A stretch of 64,000 nt of DNA, taken from Rhynochetos jubatus (lineage: Eukaryota; Chordata; Aves; Eurypygiformes; Rhynochetidae). The translations under genes and the position numbers were made by a program. The stretch spans positions 49,335,304 through 49,399,303 of the forward strand of contig CM050650.1 in the NCBI GenBank assembly GCA_027574665.1, read 5' to 3'. Position 1 is the first letter of the stretch. Each line of letters begins with the position of its first letter. Of the stretch, positions 48,422 through 62,100 are shown piece by piece. The notes below the pieces were generated by a model, which was not told where the DNA came from, did no database searches, and saw only the letters and a program-made list of their open reading frames with translations.

Positions 48422-51400
48422 GTAAGTGATCAGTTTCATTTCCACTGCTGAAACTTGAGGTCTTGTTTATAAGCTGATATCATTCCATGATTTCCTTTTA
48501 ATTAAGTTTGAAAAACTGACTTAAACTGGAGGAATTTTAGTGTGGTTTATAGGAAATTTAAACAAACTGGACATCTAACATCAATTAAAATCTTCATTAT
48601 TCATGTTTTAAGTGTATACAGAGGTCTGGATGTCTATTGACCCCTAATGAATTCAGAAAAATTATTTTTAAAAATTTATCTGGTTATTAAGTGAAGAAAT
48701 CTTTAAAATGAAGGTTTTTTGAACATAACAAAGGTGGACAACTCTTGTTTGGCCTTTGTTATCAGCATGACTTGAGCTTGTGAAACTGCAAGTTCTATGC
48801 TTATAACTTCTTAGAGTTGCTTTGTTACATTTGGGAAAACTTGTGGTACATAAAGCACTGCAGAAGATTATTTTCTCTCTTTGGATGAAACTGACTGTAG
48901 CTCTGTTCTTCAGGCAGGGTTTTGTGGAAGCGTTATTGTGCAATATATCACAGCCTTATTTCCATCCATCTTAATGCTTTCTTATAGTGATTTCTCAACG
49001 TGGAAATTCTTTGAGGCAGTGCTACCTCAACAAAAAGAAATTTTAATATATAGGGAACTTATTTGTAAAGTACTCCTTGTCCAAACCTTGAATTTTTACT
49101 GCAGTTGTTTCAAAATGTTTAAAGGTCTGTCTCCTATTTCCATGCTTACTGCGTGAATGGGTTCTAAATTCCTGATACCTTCAGGTCATCAGTCCGTATT
49201 TCCAGAAAGTGGCAAATATTCCAAACATAACAGGCAGAAGCTATGCCCCTTCCCTGTGTTATTTTGAATTTTGTGTGTTTTTAATAGAATACGTGAAGTG
49301 CTTGTGCAGGTGTATTTCACTGTTTGTTTATAGTAATACATGGTGCTTTAATACAAATCTTGTTGCTTTATTCTTTATACTTTGTTGTTGTTGCCTTCCT
49401 TTCTTGTCTCTCAGCCTCAGTTTTGGCAAGCAAAACACAGTCTAAGGCTTGAGTGCTTAGTAGCAGTATGTTCTGTCTTTGGCTACCTGCCTTGCTCCTC
49501 TGAATTGCAGGAGGGGAAGAACTGAAACTCCTTCTCTAGAAAGTTGCTAGAGTTAAACCCATGGTAAATTGAGGTACAAAATGATCTGTGTAATGAAGTT
49601 GTTTCAACACTGTCTTTCTAATGAGCACTATGTCTTGTAAGTCTATAGAAATAAGAAGTTTTGTCTGTTGCCATTTTTCTAATTAATCATGGAATAGCAC
49701 TAACAGTGATGTAAAGAGTCATTGTTAGCAGGAAAAGAAGTCTGCACTAATTAGGAATTTGCCTAATTGAATTCTTGTAGTTGTAGAGAGAGTCTGAAGA
49801 ACTGACTGGGTGGAGAGGGTTGTGTTTGATTTGCCAAGTCACTCATGTGCTGAGATGTAGCAACAGATCTTACTGGTGGTGAGGGCTGTTGGAGTATTTG
49901 ACTTAAAATGTTGAAAAAACTCTACAGAAACAGAGTAAATGTTTTTAATAGACTGAAATGATCACATTAGCTTCCTGTGATGACAGTAAAATGAAGTTGG
50001 TGATTATCATGTGTAGATGGAATTCTTGATATAGTAAAAAAACCTCCCTTCACCCCCTTCCTCCTTGCCCCTTTCCCTAAAGAACAGGTCACTTTTTCCT
50101 AAGGATGATGAATCAGTTTTGCAAACTAACTGAATGTTATTTTGCAGATGAATGAATAACTTAAGTAATGCAGGATTTTGGGTTTTTTTGGTAATCTTAT
50201 GTCTGGAGAGATGTCTCTGAGTACCTACAGTGAGTTATAGAGGGTGCCTGAAAATAAAGTGGAACATAATTTAGATGATAAGGCATGAAATATCAGTATT
50301 TCTAGCAACTTCAAACCCTCAAACATACTGCAGACATATGAAGCAGAAAACTTTTACACCTCCCCACATGAATTCCTTTCTCTCCCTCTTTCTGTGGATA
50401 TGTTTCCAGAGGAAGGCCTAGAATCTGGCAAACTGCAAGGGCAATCTCATTGTTCTGTCTTCTTCATCTCTTCAAAGACCTTTCCCAATCCAAAAATTAA
50501 TCTATAGGACAGCCTAGGATTGCCCTGGGGATGCTGCTGCAGCCAGTCACCCTCTATTTGCAAAATAAGATGGCTGAGCTTCCTCTCGTGGGGAGGAGAA
50601 GACCCTGGCATGTATGTCTACGTAGAGATTTATGAGGAAATGGTTTTTTTGGTGCTCATAACTAAAATTTCCTACTGAAAATACGTGAGCTGACAAAAGC
50701 TGCAGAAGGAAGTTTAAAGCAGGGAAGGCACCTGTATTTTGTTCAGCAACTAAGAAACAGCTTGTCCTAATAAGGGGAAGAAATTCTCTAACCTGTCCTT
50801 CTGACCTCATTAGGAAAATAATTTCTGAGATATTTCTGAAGGGATTATTTTTGCATATTTTGAGTATTCAAACAAGTTCGCTAACATAGTAGGTATGAGG
50901 CTGCTTTACTTGTCCAATAAGTATTAACTTCTGACTCAGCTGCACCCTCCTCTGTTACTTCTCCCTGCTGTAAGGAGGCCTGTGTTTCTGCAAGTGAAGA
51001 AGGCCGGAAAAAATATTGTTGCCTATAGCATGTTACTTGCTCATTATTTTTGTTTGTAGGCCAGTGAAGAACTCAGGAAGCTGGTGGCATCTAAAAACAG
51101 GCAGAAGTAGAGGCTAGGGAGTGGAGTATTAATTTCTCATGTACATAAAATCCACTGTATATCTGGATCACAGGACATGGTCTTGCCAAGCTGGACTGTT
51201 CCCTCAGCACAAAATAAGGTACAGGGAAGGTAAGTCTTACATGCAAAAAGATGTTAACTTCTCTTTAGGCTAACACAGTTTTGTTTGCTAAATTGTCATG
51301 TTTCATCTGAAGGAAGACATAATCTCTAGTCATTCCCTTCTCAGGGCTTTGTTTAGGTTTAATTAGCCTTCTAAGCATAACAAATATTAAGCACACCTGA

Positions 51401-54400
51401 ATACAGATAAGTGCAAATAAACAATCTGATCAATGAAAATGTCTGAAGGAGACTTGTTTCCTGCAGGATAAACAGCTTCATCAGAGTTCTCATGTATTTA
51501 TACTGCACACCAGGAGATATACATAGTCTAACTTACCTTTTTGTAGGTTTTTTTGGTGGTCGTTTTCCTTCTATTTTAGTGAGGCTTTGTGTCTACTCTT
51601 ATGCCTTAAAGCAGCTGGGGCACAAAACCTGCCCCTTTAGTTGAAGATCAGGATCGGTGGGTACCCTTTAAATCTTTCAAGATATGTACTGCAGGTCTAA
51701 TATTATTTCTACCCACTTCCTCTGGTACGGATCCTTGAAAGTGAAGTGCATGGCAGTATATGGTTCAAAGGCAATAAAAGGCGTATCCCATACTTGAGTA
51801 GGAAGGATAATTACAGCCATTTTAAGAACTGCCTGAACATTTCAGAGTGATGACTCATCCCTAGGTTCATCTGCACAGCCAGTTTATTTTTCTATCACAG
51901 CTATCTTTCAACCAGGGCATTATAATTCTGTTTATGTTTGTGCATGTCTGTCCCCTGTATGGCTTAGCCTGCCTTAACAGTGTGTAAATACTGCTGAGTA
52001 AATAACAAATGAAAGGTGAGCCTGGAAAGACACTGTTCTATTAGTCATTAAATGCCCAGACATTGGAGTAGAATTTTCATAAATCTCTTATCCAAGAGAC
52101 TTTCAGTGAAGGGTGAATGTCAGTCACCTAGCATGTTGATTTGATAATAGTTTGGATGCATTTCAGATGCTTGCATGTAAATTAGACTGGAAATCTTGAA
52201 TTTAGAAGGAAAGGGAAATGGGATTATGTCACGATGTTTGAGTACCTCTAGTTATATTCTGGTTTAATGCTAATGTAAATTGGACTTCTCTTGTGACAAT
52301 ATGATGACTATACAGGACGTGAAAAGAATAGGGAATCCACTGAATATTTTGACCTTTCTGAAATTTGTTTTGTTGATTAAACAACAACAACAAAAAAGAT
52401 TTTGTTGCTAAAAGATAGGTGAAAGTTTCTGTATGTGTCTATTCCCTCCTTTTCTCTTTTCAAACCATTCCAATCGCTTTCAATATGGCACTAGACTTAA
52501 GCAGGTTTAATTCCTCCGACTCTAGTAACATTCCTCTCAATATCTTCTGGGATGGCTGAGAAGAGGATTGAACGTTAGTGCTGCTAACTTAAAGTACTTG
52601 CTTTGTTACTAGTTCTGGCTGAACATGCAGTCTGTCTATTGTAGTCACCTCTTCCCAGCATCTCCTTAAACTGCTTGTCTGATGCTTCTCCAGCGATGTT
52701 TGTTTGGTTATGCAGCATTCTCTGAGAAAGACACTGCTGTTGCTCATCTTTGCAGCCCCTGTACAGCAAACCCTGGACTGGTAGTGACTGAAAGTCCAGA
52801 ATAATCATAAAGATGAACCAGCCTCTTCATTTGTCTGCACAAAAATCTGGCTTTGGATGTTTCTGGTGTTATGGCAGAAGCCACTGCCTGAGGATTCACA
52901 CACCTACCAAGGAGTTGCACACTCACCACCAGAGATGTTAGCTGCTGGGACTGGGAAACTCCCATGAGCTGATGGGTGCCCCTCTCCACATCTTGGGCAC
53001 ACAGTCACTCCTGGGTGCTTCCTCTTCCCTCAGGCTCAACCCTATGTCTCCCCAAGCAGAATCTGCAACATGACATACACCAAACCAATTTATTGAGTGG
53101 TGAAGAACAGCTCAAGCTGGATGCCTTCAAAGAGGGACCCTGAACAATAGAATCTTTTGCAGTTATACCTTCACAATCAAAGTTCTCCTCCCCTCACATG
53201 ATGGTTCAATTTGATAGTAGTATTTGAGTCTGGGGTGTCCTTGTTCCTCATTAGATCCTTGATCTGTCTCCAAGCCATTCTTTTTCTTACCTCAAGGAGG
53301 CAGCTTCTGCTGATGGATGTGGCTATCTTGCTCATTTACACTGTTTTTGGGGCCTTCCCTCATATATAACTACACAGAGTTCAGTGTAAGTTCAGCAGTA
53401 TGTAGGTGAAACTTCACAGCTTGAAATCTAAGGCTTTTTACTGATGCTATACACTGGTTTCTGTTTGGACTGGGAAGCAACTACTGTAACACCTAGGTTT
53501 TGTCAGTGTTGAAACATAGATTTGATTTTTGTCTTATGCAAACTTTGGAGCTTTTTTTTTAGTATCCAGTTATAGACTCAGGAGCTGATTAATGGTAGTA
53601 GAAGTCCCTTAACGTAGCTGTAGTGATATCTGAAATTAGTTGGACCTGCATATATTTCTTATTGTGGATTTTTCTTTATGTTAGCAAAACTAAAGCTCCA
53701 TAGCAAAGTGGTCTGGGAGGAGTGGCTTGCTGTTCCCACTGAAATAATTTGATAAATAGAATGATAGAAGGTTTCAGGGGTGTGCTTTGTCACTTTGAAA
53801 CGGAATGAAGTGTGTTTAATTAAAATAATCTCTGTTTAGATTAAAATTAATCATTTTCATGCCAAGGATGGGTTTTTTAGTGACTATGGGATGCCATTCA
53901 AAAGAGAGGCAGGAAGCTGATATAGTACTTAAACCTCTATTTCCTAGACTCATGATCGATCACTTAGATGTGCTCTGCCAAGAAAATTATGTTTATTAAA
54001 CAGTATTCTACAGCACACCAGTAATTGATAGGAGCTGTGGCATTGGGGAAAGAGCAAAAATTCTGGACCAGAGAAGTTCAGAGATGAAAACTTTTCAATG
54101 CATCAGAGGACTGACTCTTTAAAGCGACTATTCGTAGACTGTAGGTTGCCAAGTCCTGTCAGCACTGTAATAGGTGCCAAAAAGTGTCCTGCAGTTAGAC
54201 AGCCTTCAAATATTAGGTGTACAGACAACATTTAGGAGTAAAACTGCTCATAATGAGTTTGGAAAAGATTAATGATTCTGCCTCCAGTTGTGAGGGCAGT
54301 TTTACTGCTGCTTCAGTGTTGCTCTTAATTTCCTTCTCTGCGTATTTTTTTTTTTGTTTTTTGTTTTTTTTTTCTGTTTGTTTGTTTGTTTTTTTTAGCC

Positions 54401-56727
54401 AGTAGATGGGCTCTAACACATTCAGATATCTCCATTTATTTCTATGCCTTATCTTGCATAGGAGAACATAAAAGTATCTGAACCTTGCAGTGGCAGGAGT
54501 GCCTCCTGTTTCAGAGACTTCTCCCACTTACATTTCCTGCACTCAAATGCAGTGGGGAAACATCTGAACAGCTCTGCAGAGCTGGAGAGGTGATACATGC
54601 TATTAGGGGAAACTTGTAGCAGAAACAAGCTCTGAAGGACTGAATTCTTTTGGAAAGGGTGTTGGTGAATGCTTTCATGATGTGTAATGAGGAGGTGAAA
54701 CATGAATTTATACAGGAATACGCAACTTGGAGTTGGGTGTTCTTGACTTCCCATGTTCAAGGAAGCCATCAAAAGAAAAGGAGACTGGCACTTGATGATA
54801 ATACTTATGATGACTTGACAGGATGGCATGACTTCTGGTTTCATGACTGAAGATATCTTCACCCTCCCCCCACCAGGCCAAACAACTTTAACTTTTGTAG
54901 CATGTATATACCTTAAAATGATCCATCTAGATGGTGAACTAAAGGGGCAGTGTCCCTGATGAGGCTGGTTTCTGTACAGTTCTGCACTGCTACTGTGAAA
55001 TGCAGCAGCTCGGTGTTTTTCTTGTCTACTATGAAGATTTTCTGGGACAGGTACCGTTTTGTAAAGGTTTGGCAGCTCTCCTTGGCTTCATTCTGCATTG
55101 AAGAGGCCATTTTCTTCTTGGAATGAATCATTCCCTGGCTAAATGTTACAGTGAACAAAGCTGAATCACCATGACAAACGTCTTCCACACAGAGGTGTGC
55201 GTTCTGTTCATTTTCAGTCCCTGATTTGGAAACACAACACCAAACTGAGTTTGACTAGACTCTTAGTGTACTCAGTATCTCTGAGAACTGAATTATTTAT
55301 TAAATGTCAAATATTTGTGCATGATTTTGTCTTGAGTGCTCTATGTCCAGATGTGGGTTACTTTTTGGTTGTAGCTGTGGCAAAAGTTAGGTGTTTATTC
55401 TTAATAAAGAGAATAGGCCAGTGGTGCTGTGGTGTGGATTATTTTTCATATGAAGATTTCCTTGGTTGTGCTTTTTGCTATCCCTTGAATATCCCAAGCT
55501 GCACAAGTGGTAAGACTGGGGAAACAGAACTTTTCTGGCTGAAAGAGTAATCAGTCACCCTAACATCTGTGACTAGGTCTCCTTTGTGAGGGAGTTGCCT
55601 ACCGTGCATGCTCTGAGGAAACACTGTGATGCTGGTTTCCCTGTGACTTGTGGGCGATATGACTTAATATCCAGAAGATTCCAAGAAGATATGTATCAAT
55701 ATTTGGCAGGTTCTACAGAACCACAAATTAAGACTAGAGAAACCTGCTTATTGTCTCTTGTGTAAGAATGTGTGGATGGATCCTTCCTCCTGTGAAGTCT
55801 AGTGATCACCCTGCTAATTCAGATTATATTAATTAGCTGTATATTTGACCACTTTTTGTTTTCTCAGACAGGAATAGGTTTCATACTTTTACAGTAAAAT
55901 CATTCTTTATAGAGATACTGTAGGAATAGCTTTTCTCCCAAAGGATAAGCTAAGAGTGAATTTTTTAGAGTCTATTTAGTGTAAAATACTTGCAGTTCTG
56001 ACAGTCCAGTGTTCAAGCCAAAATGGCAAATGTGATGGTTGACTGCTTTCGTGTGAAGCTCGCTCTGTTTTTGACTTTACAGTCAAGCCCTCCAAAATGA
56101 TCAATTTGGAGTAATTTGTTTTCTACAGATTGGTCCACTCTTTTTCCAAAGCTTAAAGCCTGTGTCATAGTTTGGGGGTTAAAAAGCATGTGTGCTGGAC
56201 ATTTCTATATTAATGCCCTCAGGGGGGTCCTTGGTAGCAGGAAACAAATGTCATGGCAACTGAAAGAAAAGCCTCTCTTGAAGCTGCCAGCCCAGCATGC
56301 TTCTCCATGCGTGGCTCTTGCCATTCTGAACTGCCATTAAGAAAAGTGCTCCTTGGGTTTTTGTTTAGTTTTTTGTTGTTTGTTTTTCTTTCTTTTTTCC
56401 CCCTCCCCTGCAGCAATCTGCAGAAGCTTTTTTCAACACCTGCTACTCACTCTCAAACTGCAAAAACCTTAAAGTTAAAAAATGAGGGTGACAGGAGAGA
56501 TGTAAACAAATCTTAAAAGTTATGGTCCTGGCCTAGTATAAAAACATGGCCACCACCAACCCCTCCTTTCCAAGAAAACAAACAAACAGAAAAAGCCCTA
56601 GAATTTTTTAGAAATCAGTAGGAAATATGTTTTGCTTCTCAATTAGACAAGAATATTAGTTATTTAGTCTAAAAACTTTATTTACAAATTAGCTCTTCCT
56701 ATTTTGTACAGACAGAATTTGAACCAG
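48422..56727. other. Unique AT-rich DNA, no gene supported
   Basis: No gene or known repeat is recognised. A T-rich low-complexity tract lies at 54344-54398. The 52.57-53.05 kb interval is somewhat GC-richer, with an 81-codon minus-strand frame that I cannot match to any family. Confidence 0.5.
54344..54398. repeat. T-rich low-complexity tract
   Basis: Runs of 6 to 11 T separated by single G or C, including (TTTG)n near 54376-54389. Confidence 0.9.
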
Positions 56728-56780
56728 TGTCATGGTTTAACTCCAGCTAGCAAAATATCACCAGCATGATTTTCCTCAAT
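56728..56780 (-). mobile_element. Short LTR end fragment (ERVL-like), minus strand
   Basis: TGTCATGGTTTAACTCCAGC at 56728 is the reverse complement of the 3' terminus of the LTR family seen at 5.9, 29.9 and 44.1 kb. The match fades after about 50 bp and no opposite end was found, so it is a decayed or truncated remnant, or an unrelated short similarity. Confidence 0.5.
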
Positions 56781-57604
56781 TTCTTGTAACTTTTTGTTAA
56801 TGTGAGTCCTTGCTCTGTGTTTGAGTACACATCGTTCATCTCTGACTTTTAAAGAAAACGTTCAAACACCAGAGTTGAAAGGAAGACTCTGTAGAGCAAG
56901 TCAACATAGACAATGTTAATGAGTGCTTGCAACAGTACACAGAAAATGGAATAATACCAAACTATCATGCTGGCAACCCTTTCTGTAGCTCCTTGGGTCA
57001 GTCTGCATTGTGATGTTTGAGTTGACTATTAAACAACCGAGGTCCAGAGCAGAAGTGTGTTAGTGTGGGCTGTTTGCATCGGTTAAATATAACTTGAAAA
57101 AGCATCCCCTTCAAAGCAACCTTGCTAATGTGCTGATGGTTCACAGAGTTAAGAGGGAAGCATATCTGAAAGGCTCTCTTAATGTTAACCTAAGTGCAAT
57201 GAATTCCAAATTAAATGAATAAACAATCATCAGGCTAGAAGCACAATGAAAAGTTGTTGCTTGATCATGGACTTCTGAGTTTAAAGCTGTGTGATAGTGC
57301 CGTTTATAGTCACAGGAGACTGACAGAAAATTTGGTTTGTTCGGCATGGTTGGAAGCAGCAGTGAACACTTCACAGAATTGACTGCTGAGGTGGATGGCC
57401 TTTGTCTTGTCAGCAAAATTTTTAGATGCTTCTACAACAGCAAGAGCTGCTGGCTGCAAGAAGCTGCAAATCTGTTCACTTTTGGTCAAATGCTTTTGTA
57501 ATGGTGAGCAGGGTTAGGATGAACTACGCTTCTGTTTTGATATTCAGCAACTGGATGGCTGCAGACTATCCCTTGTCTGCCCATCTTCTGATTCTTTCCA
57601 AGGT
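56781..57604. other. Unique DNA, no gene seen
   Basis: Nothing is recognised between the LTR fragment and the CR1. Confidence 0.55.
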
Positions 57605-59130
57605 GAGCTACAGAATCAGAGGCAGGAAGGCACTCTGGAAATTGTCTGGTCTGTATTCTGATCCCCCCCACCTCCACTGGCTCATGGTGGGGTTAACTAC
57701 AGGAGATTGTTCAGGCCTGTGTCTCCAGTCTGGTTTTGACTATCTCTAAGCGTAGGTATCCTGTACCATCTTTCTAGAACTTGTTCCAGCCTTTGATCAT
57801 CCTCAGAGTAAAAAAAAAAAAAAAAAAAGTGTTTTCTTAGGTTTAAACAGGATTTCTTTTATTTCAATTTGTGCCCATTGCCTTTTCTTCTGTCCCTGAA
57901 AACTACTGAGTCTGGCTCTGTCTTCTTACTCCCCCATCAGGTGTTTATTCTATATTGACTTCTCCAGGCTGAACAGTACTTGTTCTCTCAAGCTCTACTC
58001 ATGTATCAGAAACTTCAAGCCTTTAACTATCTTCATGGCTGTTCACTGGACTAGTTGCAGTATCTCTAGGTCTCTTGTACTGGGGAGCCCAGAATTGAAC
58101 CCAGTACTCCAAACATGTCTCACTAGTGCTGAGTAGAGAGGAAAGGTCACCTCTGACCTGCTGTTAATGTTTCCCTAATTCAACTCTGGATATTGTTGTT
58201 TGCTTTTATTGCAAAGGCACTTTGCTGGTTCATGCCCAACTTGCCCTTCATTATACCTAGGTCCTACCTGCAAAGCTGCTTTTTGGCTGGTCAGATCCCA
58301 GCATGTGCTGGTGCATGGTTTTGTTCCTCCCTAGTTGCAGGACTTTGCATTTTCTTTTGTTAAACTGTGTGAGGTTCTTGTTGACTCCCTTTTCCAGTCT
58401 GTTATTGCCATTCTGCATGGCAGCACAACAGCCTTGATGTATCAAACACTTCTGGTTTTGTATCATCTGAAAATTTGCTGAAGTTGCAGCACCCCTTTCC
58501 ATCATTAATGGATGTTCAACTGTATTGGTCTCAGTATTGCTTTCTTGAGAACATTAAATGACTGCCTCCAACAGAACTTTGGTGCCTCAGATGACAATCC
58601 TGTGAGCCTGGCAGTTCAGTCACTTTCCAGTTTACTCTTGTCATTTATCTACCCCTAATTCAATTTTTCTATGAGGATGTTATGGGAGATAGTGTGAAAG
58701 CCTTACTAAATTTGATGTGTGCAACACCCCTTAGATCCCATCACCCTTCACCCCCTTATCCATCAAGCCAGTCACCTTGTTGTAGGTTGCTGGGTTGGTT
58801 AAGCACAATTTTTCCCTTTGTAAATCATTGCTGGCTACTCCTCATCACTTTCATGCATTTAGAAATGGCTTCCAGGAGGATTTGTTCCATGAACTTCCCA
58901 GGACTCAGGTGAAGCTGACTAGTCTCTACTTCCCTTCTTGCCCATAGGAGTGACACTTGCTTTTCTTCAGTACTTGGGAATCTTCCCCATTTCCCATATC
59001 CTTTCGAAGATAATTGGGTTTGTATCACAGTGATGTTGGCCAGCTCCATCAGCACTCATGGGCACATCCCATTAAGTCCCTTGTACTTGTCCAGCTTGTT
59101 TAAACATTCACTAATGGTAAGATTATCTGT
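57605..59130 (-). mobile_element. CR1 LINE, 1.5 kb with reverse-transcriptase ORF remnants
   Basis: In reverse complement this is the 3' end of CR1 ORF2 and its UTR. The 3' terminus lies at about 57605 ('ctacagaatcagaggcagga'). Minus-strand frames keep recognisable protein. At 59055-58825, SPGKFMEQILLEAIS matches the reverse-transcriptase 'PGK' region. At 58505-58257, FNKRKCKVLQLGRN and QHMLGSDQ match the C-terminal end of ORF2. Plus-strand blocks such as 'cttgtactggggagcccaga', 'agtgctgagtagagaggaaa' and 'tatgaggatgttatgggaga' are classic. Stops and frameshifts inactivate it. The 5' end fades at about 59130, so it is truncated. It contains a 19-A run at 57810-57828 where CR1 normally has a short A run. 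Confidence 0.95.
57810..57828. repeat. Expanded A19 run inside the CR1
   Basis: In related CR1 copies the corresponding place ('cagtaaaaaagtgttt') has about six A. Here there are 19, which suggests in-place homopolymer expansion. Confidence 0.85.
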
Positions 59131-62100
59131 GTCCTTATAAATTTGTTGGTAAGGCTGGCTTTTCAGAGAAATTGTTATTCTTTGCCTTTTCACAGATATC
59201 CAGTATCGAGGCTTGACGTTTATTAAGCTGATGAGACTCCTTCCATTTGGATCAAGCAGCATTCAGCTGGATGCTCTGAAATGTCAGAAAAGCATTTCAG
59301 TGAGAGAAATAATGAACGCATTCACGCTTCTTCCCTACCCCGATCTCCAAAGCCATAATTTTTAGGGCTCTCCATTAAATCTTTTAGGTTTTAGGGCAGG
59401 TGTGGTGGTGGTTGGGCTTGATGGTTGAACTGAAGGCTGAAGGATTCCAAATAAAGCTAAACTAAGGCAGAAGAAGAATGGAATTTGGAGGGAGGGGAAA
59501 AATTAAATGGATGGGGAGATATGTGAAATCTAAGTATTGCCAGTTACAAATAGGAGACTGTGCTCTGCCACAAAGAATCTATAGAAAAATAAATGAAAAT
59601 TTGTTGTCTGACTCAGGCTAATTTTTTTTTTGTGTGTGTGCTTTGCCATTCCTGCTCTTTTGGGGAGCAAGGAGTTAAATGTTTGAGCTGGAAAGTCCTA
59701 TTAAAGCTGTCTGCAGAATTAACAAAGTGTAATACTGTTAAATCTGCAGTTTACTGTGAAAAGTGGCACTTCTACATGCTAAACTTTAAATCCAGATTAG
59801 AAACTGCTCATGAATAGTGAACAAATCCTGCTAGAATCATCCTGCCCTGTTTTACTTGTCCAGAATTAAGTGGGTAAATTCATGTTAAAGTCTTACATAA
59901 TTTCTGTTTCTGTGAATAAAGGGCAGCATGTACAATGGTAAACCATTGCAATTGCATTTTTGCTTTATTTTTAAAAATGTGTTATTTTGGTAATGATTGT
60001 ATACCTCTTCATCTGCTGTGATCTTGAGTTTGTTGCTGTCAGCATTTATTTTGGGTTCTGTGTGCAGTAGTAGATCTCTACGAGTTTTAGAGTGGTTTTC
60101 TGTGGGCCAGAGCTTAGCAAAACTGCATCAGGATAGCATGGTGGTGATGTTTTGGTGCTTTGGTTTGGGTTTTTTGATGATAGTAATAATATTAACAACA
60201 ATAGTAATATCTTTCCTAGTAATTATGTTATTAGTAAATCGTATCTACCAGCTGGCCTATCTGACTATGCTTGCCTCCTATTTACTTGTTCAATCTGCCA
60301 TGTTTTGTCTGGAGCTGGGAACACTGTTTGAGCTCCTGTTAAATTATTAAAATAACAATGTAATGCAGCAGCAATAACAAGCTCTATGATAATTCAGCAA
60401 GTGACAGGCTCTCCATCCACATCTCCAGAGTCTACTTAGTTTTTTCCCTCTTTTATACTTCATTCTTTGGTTCAACTGTCTGTGGGAGGTAGTGTAGACT
60501 GATGGTTACAGTATGGACATGGAAAAAGTGCATAGACTTCTGACACTGCTGTAATCTTCTTGGGTATGGCCTTGAGTCTACCCTTTGACTTTTTTTTTTT
60601 CCACTTGAAAAAAAAATAATGAAGAAGTATGGATGTTTCTTTAGCATATAATAACTAGCGTATCTCACGTTCAACTTTTACCACAGTTGTGTAATTCTTC
60701 TTGGGGCAAAATTCATTTGGAATGAGAGAGCCTGGTAACCTATTCTTTAGGTAGACTTAGGCAGAGATATGCTTCCCTTCCCCTCCTTTGGGAGGCCAGT
60801 GAGGCGAGATTGCTTATTTGTCAGTCAGTGAAAGGCTACTGTGCTGTAATCAGTTAGCCACGGAGCTGCACATGATCCACGGAGCCCATTGGGACCCCCA
60901 AACAAAGATGTGCTCTCTTTTCTGCTTTTTCTAGTACGTTGCTGAACTCATCTTCATCTCTCACCTGTTAGCTGGTGCTATTTTCCTTCCCCCTGCTGCT
61001 TCCCAAAGCCCTTCCCAGACACTGTTTAACTGTATTTTTTAACCGGTTCAAGGATGTTGCTCATGCTGCAGACATAGCTTTCTGTCTAAAATGATCTTTG
61101 AAACAACTGTGGGTAAGAGCACCTTGATTTATTATTTACAAGAAGTATGTATTTGTAGGTGTGCTGATGAAAAGTATTTTTGAGATGGTAAAGTGTTAAT
61201 TTCCAAACTGAGAATTGCTGTTTGTAATGTAAGTACAGATACACACACTGCTTCAGAAAGTATGCTTTTGTATTGTTTCCTTAATTAAATGTGCAAAAAA
61301 TATTTAAAAAACCCAAAAGTCTTGGAGAAGAAAGCACCAGACAGGAGAGTTGCTTCGCTTAGTGCACATTTAAATTATTCTTAGGTACCAAGTTGGTGCC
61401 TGAATTTTACTTCATTTCTTATATATGGCTTTATAATAATTGCAGTTGAGATAAGTTGAATGTAGGCATATGGTGATGGGGCAAGGCATGCAGCCATGAT
61501 AGGGGAGGGGCAAAATATGTTCTTCCATCATTTGATTCAAGTGAGAGCTACTGCTCGTGACAATCTAGGGTGCTACCGCCCCCCTACTTCTGTCTGCTCA
61601 ATCCCTTCTCCTTGTCTGCGATGATGCAGCTTGCTAGGCTGGGGAAAAAGGGCAGGTTGAAATTTCTGTCCCTCTGTTTTGTGCCTCTATGGGACAATCC
61701 TCTTTCCATGGTTGACAGTGAAAATAGGCAGTGGTTTAAGTGGTGAGGCTTTGTGACTGCCTTTCTTTCCCTTTAAAGTGGTTATTTGTCACGGAGTTGC
61801 TGTCAACATAAAGTGCTCTGCATCATGAACAATTAAAAATGTGTTATATTTGAGCTACAAATCCTGACTGTGAAATTGTCCACGACAGGTTGGAATGGAC
61901 ATACTTCTTGTGCGGTAGTAACTAATTAGGTCTGCTTTCCTTTTTTTTTTTTTTTTTTTTTTTAGTGACTGGAATGGGATTCTCTGAAAGTCAGAGATAT
62001 GTTGCTGTGCAGTGCTTCACTTTACTGTCATAATCCACATCATCCTCTAATAAGATGGCTTCACACCTAATGAGAACCCTTGACTACAAGTCTCATTAAC

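Noticed and set aside
52570-53050. Coding-like, GC-richer stretch with minus-strand frames of 74 and 81 codons
   Set aside because: No recognisable domain, and the frames overlap out of phase. It may be an old repeat, but I could not identify it.
56355-56413. Very strong polypyrimidine tract ending CCCCTGCAG
   Set aside because: It looks like a splice acceptor, but no open frame with a donor follows. Similar decoys occur at about 6060-6086, 9287-9310 and 12906-12920.
59399-59436. CR1-like words ('gtggtggtggttgggcttga', 'tggttgaactgaa')
   Set aside because: The similarity is limited to about 35 bp of G/T-rich sequence without the neighbouring CR1 blocks.
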